Shown in pieces: positions 14,148-17,627 of a DNA stretch of 17,627 bases. Position 1 is the first letter of the stretch, and each line of letters begins with the position of its first letter. The translations under genes were made by a program, and so were the position numbers. The notes beneath the pieces are model-generated. The model was given only the letters and a program-made list of their open reading frames with translations. It searched no databases and had not been told where the DNA came from. Origin of the DNA: an uncultured Faecalibacterium sp. (GTDB lineage: Bacteria; Bacillota; Clostridia; Oscillospirales; Ruminococcaceae); NCBI GenBank assembly GCA_900772565.1, contig CAAHET010000043.1, positions 1 to 17,627 on the forward strand, given 5' to 3'.

Positions 14148-14777
14148 TTACTTGCTCAGCCCCTGCCCTTTCAGCATATTCTGCAAAACGGTCAGGTCTG
14201 CGGACAGGTCCATGCTCTCTGCCGCGTACAGGGCATCCAGCTGGTTTTCAAAGGCGGTGGCAATGGAGGCAGCGTTGTGCTCCACCTCGGCGCGGATGGC
14301 GGCGGCGTTCTCGCCCCGCACACCCTGCTTTGCCAGCTTTGCGTACTGCTGCAAAACGTTTACGGCGTCCGGCAGATAGTAGTTGGCAAACCGGCGCACC
14401 TGCTTTGCCTTGGCGGGGTTTGCTTCCACCGCTTCCACGATGGAGCGTCCCGCTTTTTCCATGCGGGTCATGGCGGCAGACAGCTGCGGGTCGGGCAAAG
14501 CCTCGTTCAGCGCGTGCAGGGTGTCCAGCTTCTGCTGGATATCGGTCAGCATCTGGTCCACATCCTCCACACCGGTGTGGAAGGGCACCTCGTGCTCCAC
14601 CACCCGGGGCGGGCAGACCTTCTGTGCCACACCAAAGGCCACGGCGGCACCGCCCAGCGCCACCAGCAGCGCCCATAATTTGTATACCGGCAGCACCGCG
14701 CACAGCACCACGAACACCAGCGCCATTGCGTAAAAGGGCAGCACGCTGGGCTTTTGGGTGCGGATGATCTTGCTCAT
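14148..14777 (-). CDS. xpaC: XpaC-family membrane protein (5-bromo-4-chloroindolyl phosphate hydrolysis protein)
   Basis: The 209-residue protein has two adjacent N-terminal membrane helices (about 14-31 and 34-51) and a cytoplasmic helical domain. PFHTGVEDVDQMLTDIQQKLDTLHALNEALPDPQLSAAM-like content matches the XpaC family (PF10112). The family name comes from a phenotype in Bacillus; no phosphatase motif is visible and the true activity is unknown. I chose ATG 14777 (MSKIIRT) because AAGGAG (14786-14791) is 8 nt away; the upstream ATG at 14783 would be only 2 nt from it. It is the first gene of a four-gene operon; the 5' leader carries a small GGGGC/GCCCC hairpin (14796-14810). Confidence 0.88.
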   Translation of the reverse strand: MSKIIRTQKPSVLPFYAMALVFVVLCAVLPVYKLWALLVALGGAAVAFGVAQKVCPPRVVEHEVPFHTGVEDVDQMLTDIQQKLDTLHALNEALPDPQLSAAMTRMEKAGRSIVEAVEANPAKAKQVRRFANYYLPDAVNVLQQYAKLAKQGVRGENAAAIRAEVEHNAASIATAFENQLDALYAAESMDLSADLTVLQNMLKGQGLSK

Positions 14778-14821
14778 GGTCATTTCTCCTTGTCCGGGGC
14801 TGTGCGCCCCTTATGATATCC

Positions 14822-14849
14822 ATAATACAACGTCCGCAAAAAAACGCAA
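14822..14849 (-). promoter_or_regulatory. Probable promoter of the xpaC-telA-lemA-TPM operon
   Basis: TTGCGT (14844-14849), a 16-bp spacer containing a T-run, and TATTAT (14822-14827) lie about 45 bp upstream of the xpaC start. The boxes are moderately conserved. They directly follow the deoxyinosine glycosylase gene, for which no clear terminator is seen, so read-through into this operon is possible. Confidence 0.5.
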
Positions 14850-14880
14850 GTATCCCGCAAAAGAATTTACAGCCTTGTCA

Positions 14881-15369
14881 TCATTTTACGATCCAGTCTG
14901 CCAGCGCAGCGCCCCAAAGCTCTTCCAGCCGGGCGGGGCTGCACGCGGCGTTGGCAGGGCTTGTACTCGGCAGACGGACAGCCGGGATGCCGGTAAGCGG
15001 CTGCTGATATTTTGTGTAGATGCGGTAAGCTGTGGCGCCGTTGCAGAACACCGCCCGGATGGGCGCCTTGCGCAGCAGCCCGGCGATATCATTAGGCACC
15101 ACATCCTTGATGGAGGCATCCGACGCGCCGGTGATGGTGCAGCTTTCCAGCGTATCCCACAGCGCCAGCCCGTGGCGCAGAAGCAGCTGCTTTTTGGCGG
15201 CGATATCCTCCCGCGCGGGCAGCGGCTCTCCGGTCAGCGCCGCCAGCAGCGGCCAGAACCGGTTTTGCGGGTGGCCGTAGTAAAAGGCCGTCTCCCGGCT
15301 TTTGGGGCTGGGCCATGTGCCCAAGATCAGCGCCCGGCTGTGGTCATCGTACACCGGCGCAAAGCTCAT
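14881..15369 (-). CDS. DNA-deoxyinosine glycosylase (hypoxanthine-DNA glycosylase, UDG superfamily family 6)
   Basis: The 162-residue protein has the HDG-type layout: ALILGTWPSPKSR (motif 1, residues 13-25), FYYGHPQNRFWPLL (29-42), LWDTLESC and, near the C-terminus, LPSTSPANA (133-141). These match family-6 uracil-DNA glycosylase-like enzymes that excise hypoxanthine from DNA after adenine deamination; uracil removal cannot be excluded from sequence. The catalytic region lacks the family-1 GQDPYH motif. The start overlaps the upstream HAD gene by 4 bp (ATGA) and has little ribosome-site signal of its own, so it is likely translated by coupling. It would act in base-excision repair. Confidence 0.88.
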   Translation of the reverse strand: MSFAPVYDDHSRALILGTWPSPKSRETAFYYGHPQNRFWPLLAALTGEPLPAREDIAAKKQLLLRHGLALWDTLESCTITGASDASIKDVVPNDIAGLLRKAPIRAVFCNGATAYRIYTKYQQPLTGIPAVRLPSTSPANAACSPARLEELWGAALADWIVK

Positions 15370-16259
15370 AAGCTGCCGCCTGCGCTTTCAATATTGCCCC
15401 ATGCAGAGCCGAAGTCTTTACCGGAAGGCTCCGCGCGGGGGCCGTCGAACCACAGCTCCTCGATCAGCGCCGCCACGCCGTCCTCCCGCACGTCCCCGAT
15501 GATCCGGTCGGCAGCGGCCTTGGCGTCCGGGGTGCCGTTTGCCATGCAGGCGCTCAGACCCGCCGCCTTCAGCATCCCCACATCGTTGGCAGAATCGCCC
15601 ACGGCCACGGCATCAGCCAGTGTAAGCCCCATCTGTGCGCACAGGTCGGCAAGTCCTACGCCCTTATCCATGCCGCCGCGCACGATATCGTAGTAGCAGT
15701 AGCCGTCCGCATTCTGCGCGCCCACCTGCATCCAGTGCAGGCCAAGGTAGCCGTATTTTTCGTGGAAGCGCTCCACCTCCTGCGGCGGCATGGCGGCAAA
15801 GGCAGCGTGGGGCATATCCACTAAATGCCTGTCCTGATCCTCGCCGTCCACACAGTCCAGCCCGGGGCTGTTCATCATCTGATAGCCGGTGTGCAGATAC
15901 TCGTACTCGCAGTAGGCGTAATAGGCATCCCGGAAGTTGAATTGCAGCGGGTAGTTATAATCCTCGCAGAAATCCACCAGCACATACATTTCCTCGCTGG
16001 TAAGCGGATGCTCAGCTATCACGTTGCCCTGCCTGTCCACCACGCAGGCACCGTTGCAGGTGATGGCGTAGTCGTACCGGATGCCGCCCAGCTGGTTTTT
16101 ATCCCGGATAGCGGGGTAGGAGCGGCCGGTGCTGAGCACGAACTTGCCCCCGGCGGCCTGCAGCTTTTTTACCGCCTTTACCACCGCCGGGCGGGGCTTC
16201 GCCTCCCCAAAGGGCATCAGCGTGTTGTCGTAATCGCTTGCCAGAATCTTATATTGCAT
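15366..16259 (-). CDS. Cof-type HAD-superfamily hydrolase
   Basis: This 297-residue phosphatase of the HAD IIB (Cof) class has motif I DYDNTL (Asp9 and Asp11), motif II LSTGRS (42-47), motif III Lys199 (MDKGVGLADL) and motif IV VGDSANDVGML (220-230). The cap of about 85-185 fits type C2B. Such enzymes dephosphorylate sugar phosphates, FMN, PLP or similar metabolites; the substrate here cannot be predicted. I chose ATG 16259: an AGGAG site is 8 nt upstream. Frames from 16301 or 16280 would start within or too near the promoter, and ATG 16265 is only 2 nt from the site. It is the first gene of a two-gene unit with the DNA glycosylase. Confidence 0.88.
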   Translation of the reverse strand: MQYKILASDYDNTLMPFGEAKPRPAVVKAVKKLQAAGGKFVLSTGRSYPAIRDKNQLGGIRYDYAITCNGACVVDRQGNVIAEHPLTSEEMYVLVDFCEDYNYPLQFNFRDAYYAYCEYEYLHTGYQMMNSPGLDCVDGEDQDRHLVDMPHAAFAAMPPQEVERFHEKYGYLGLHWMQVGAQNADGYCYYDIVRGGMDKGVGLADLCAQMGLTLADAVAVGDSANDVGMLKAAGLSACMANGTPDAKAAADRIIGDVREDGVAALIEELWFDGPRAEPSGKDFGSAWGNIESAGGSL

Positions 16260-16291
16260 GGTCATCTCTCCTGTGTGCATCGTTTTCTCCC

Positions 16292-16300
16292 AGTATAACA
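16292..16300 (-). promoter_or_regulatory. Extended -10 promoter of the HAD-glycosylase pair
   Basis: On the - strand TGTTATACT gives a TATACT -10 (16292-16297) with the TG extension one base upstream. No good -35 lies 16-18 bp further up. The start would be near 16285, about 26 nt before ATG 16259, which supports that start choice. Confidence 0.55.
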
Positions 16301-16330
16301 CATTTCAAAGTCCAGCGGGAGAGGGGGAAA

Positions 16331-16374
16331 AGAAAAATGGGACAGCCGAATGCCCGCAGGCATCCCACTGTCCC
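16331..16374 (-). terminator. Rho-independent terminator of the metal exporter gene
   Basis: The outer stem GGGACAG (16339-16345) with CTGTCCC (16368-16374) encloses an inner stem ATGCC/GGCAT (16350-16363) whose - strand loop is UGCG closed by C-G. On the - strand it is followed by ATTTTTCTTTTCCCC. It lies 23 bp after the exporter stop codon. Confidence 0.85.
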
Positions 16375-16396
16375 GAAATCCAAAATAATTTTATCT

Positions 16397-17284
16397 TCAG
16401 GCAAACACCGCCACGACCACCTGCATCGCCACGCCCACAAAGGCACCGGCGACCCATGTCAGGCCGGTGATGAAGAGGTTCTGCTTCCACGAGGGGTTGG
16501 CGCGCCACAGCACAGCCAAGCCCACGCCCGCACCGGTGCACAGCCCCGCCACAAGGCTGGAAAAGCGCAGCGCACCTTCCACATACAGCTGGGTCAGCAG
16601 CACGCTGGCGGCGCAGTTGGGGATCAGCCCCACCAGAGCCGCCACCACCGGCTGGAAGAAGCCCATGCCGCCCAGCACTTCGGCGAATACGTCCTCGCCT
16701 ACGCCTTCCACGATCATGCCGAACACCAGACTGAACACGAAGATGAACACAAAGATCTCCAGCGTGTGGCGCAGCGCCGCCTGCCAGATGGGCTTTTCGT
16801 TACCCTCGGCATCGCTGTGCTCCTCGTGGCAGTCCACCTCGTCCGCATGGCCGGTATAGCCGCCCCGCAGCCCCTTGGGCAACACGCCCCGCAGCACAAA
16901 GTCCAGCACAAAGCCCACCACGATGGCGTACACCACCTTGATGGCCATCAAGACAGCCAGCTTATCCCAGTAGGCGGGCATGGACACCAGCAGCGGGATG
17001 GCTTCATCGCTGGTGGCAAGGTACACCGCCATCAGCGTGCCCAGCGTGATGACCCGGGATGCGTAGAAGTTGGACGCAATGGCCGAGAAGCCGCACTGCG
17101 GCACACAGCCCAGTACCGCGCCCGGCACAGCGCCCCAGCGTCCGCCGCCCGCCAGCAGCGCCTCGATGCGCTCGCCGTGGCGGTGCTCGATATACTCGAT
17201 CAGCAGATAGGCCAAAAACAGAAAGGGCAGCATCTTGGCGGTATCCACCAAGGTTTCGCCCAGAACATCCAGAAACAGTTCCAT
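16397..17284 (-). CDS. Polytopic membrane protein, ArsP_2-type putative heavy-metal/manganese exporter
   Basis: The 295-residue membrane protein has about 8-10 predicted helices in two related halves. The first half has PGAVLGCVPQCGFSAIASNFYA (Cys60, Cys64), followed by VITLGTLMAVYLATSDEAIP. The second half has VGLIPNCAASVLLTQLYVEG (Cys224), followed by a GLCTGAGVGLAVLWR segment. A central loop (about 145-160) is rich in His, Asp, Glu and Cys (GHADEVDCHEEHSD), plausible for metal binding. These features fit the ArsP_2 family (PF11449, putative 10-TM heavy-metal exporter, sometimes annotated as arsenic efflux or manganese transporter). Substrate is not determined. I chose ATG 17284, with TTGGAG 9 nt upstream; TTG 17299 is a worse start. 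It is monocistronic, with its own promoter and terminator. Confidence 0.82.
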   Translation of the reverse strand: MELFLDVLGETLVDTAKMLPFLFLAYLLIEYIEHRHGERIEALLAGGGRWGAVPGAVLGCVPQCGFSAIASNFYASRVITLGTLMAVYLATSDEAIPLLVSMPAYWDKLAVLMAIKVVYAIVVGFVLDFVLRGVLPKGLRGGYTGHADEVDCHEEHSDAEGNEKPIWQAALRHTLEIFVFIFVFSLVFGMIVEGVGEDVFAEVLGGMGFFQPVVAALVGLIPNCAASVLLTQLYVEGALRFSSLVAGLCTGAGVGLAVLWRANPSWKQNLFITGLTWVAGAFVGVAMQVVVAVFA

Positions 17285-17328
17285 AAATAATCGCTCCAAA
17301 GACCCGCAGAGGGTCGTCTCTCAACAAT

Positions 17329-17436
17329 TTGCAATCAGTTTGCATTTTCGTGCAGGGAAGATTATACACGATATGCTTCCCAATTGCAATACCAAATTGC
17401 AAATTGGTTGCAATTTTATGTTATGGAACGTTGCAT
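17329..17436. repeat. Array of TTGCAA/TTGCAT hexamers around the exporter promoter
   Basis: TTGCAA occurs at 17329, 17384, 17397 and 17408, and TTGCAT at 17340 and 17431 (first bases, + strand). TTGCAA is palindromic. Spacings of 11, 44, 13, 11 and 23 bp are close to whole helical turns. The sites lie upstream of, on and downstream of the -35/-10 region, an arrangement typical of operator clusters. No known regulator is assigned. Confidence 0.55.
17361..17389 (-). promoter_or_regulatory. Promoter of the metal exporter gene
   Basis: The -35 TTGCAA (17384-17389), a 17-bp spacer and a perfect TATAAT -10 (17361-17366 on +, as ATTATA) place the start near 17354, about 70 nt before ATG 17284. The -35 box is itself one of the repeated TTGCAA hexamers. 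Confidence 0.8.
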
Positions 17437-17451
17437 CGCACAAAAAAGCCA

Positions 17452-17627
17452 CTCTCTCAGGCTCACTACGTTCGCCAGCTCCCCCAAGGGGACGCCTTTA
17501 CGCTATGCCGAAAACTTTCCCGCCACCGCCAAAAGCCGTCCCCTTGAGGGCTGACTTCCCCCGGCCGGGGGAAGATGTCGCGTAGCGACAAAAGGGGGAG
17601 TGTGGCATCGCCGCAGGCGATGACGGA
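17452..17627 (+). repeat. MITE/REP-like palindromic element, copy 3 (runs off the window)
   Basis: It begins CTCTCTCAGGC, has a hairpin at about 17460-17476 (GGCTCACTACGTTCGCC), then CAGCTCCCCCAAGGGGACGC, and continues almost identically to copy 2 through CCACCGCCAAAAGCCGTCCC. It then carries about 50 bp of extra palindromic sequence (about 17547-17600), with CTTCCCCC/GGGGGAAG (17555-17574) and TGTCGC/GCGACA (17577-17591). After that it rejoins copy 2 at GTGGCATCGCCGCAGGCGATG and TGACGGA at the window edge. It is non-coding. Confidence 0.8.

Overview
The window looks like chromosomal core DNA from a GC-rich, strictly anaerobic Firmicute of the Oscillospirales. A Faecalibacterium- or Gemmiger-like gut bacterium fits best. 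I infer this from the protein sequences, the GC-rich third codon positions, the T-box-controlled ilv operon, the apparently oxygen-sensitive type of dihydroxy-acid dehydratase, and GC-rich palindromic intergenic elements of a kind I remember from that group. No database could be searched, so the genus is an inference.

Layout. Bases 1-1960 (+ strand) carry the 3' part of tsaB, then rpiB and upp, ending in a strong terminator. Bases 1985-7575 (- strand) hold a branched-chain amino-acid operon transcribed right to left: promoter, T-box leader with a probable AUC (Ile) specifier, ilvB, ilvN, ilvC, ilvD, terminator. A gene for a DUF815-type AAA+ ATPase is divergent from it (7721-8938, +). Next come ridA (9030-9404, -) and ilvA (9544-10749, -). 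IlvA makes 2-oxobutanoate for isoleucine synthesis and RidA removes its reactive enamine/imine intermediate, so the first 10.8 kb is largely an isoleucine/valine/leucine precursor neighbourhood. Bases 11130-14849 (-) form a four-gene membrane or envelope-stress-type operon, xpaC-telA-lemA-TPM, whose last gene has an unusual long Gly/Arg/Pro-rich tail. Bases 14881-16300 (-) are a two-gene unit: a Cof-type HAD phosphatase, then a family-6 DNA-deoxyinosine glycosylase overlapping it by 4 bp. Bases 16331-17436 (-) carry a predicted ArsP_2-type polytopic metal exporter, whose promoter is embedded in repeated TTGCAA/TTGCAT hexamers.

Non-coding structure is the most interesting part. Three copies of a palindromic, MITE/REP-like element (3732-3823, 10922-11054, 17452 to window end) share their ends: CCCTCTCAG at one side and TGACGGAGAGGG or a variant at the other. 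They also share hairpins, some with compensatory base changes. One copy sits inside the ilv operon between ilvC and ilvD; another contains a smaller nested insertion. Four - strand 3'-end hairpins carry the same cUGCGg (UNCG-type) tetraloop. No tRNA, rRNA, CRISPR array, transposase or phage gene is visible, and I see no clear novel defence or mobile system. The most likely undescribed items are the repeat family, the TTGCAA promoter array and the xpaC-telA-lemA-TPM grouping.
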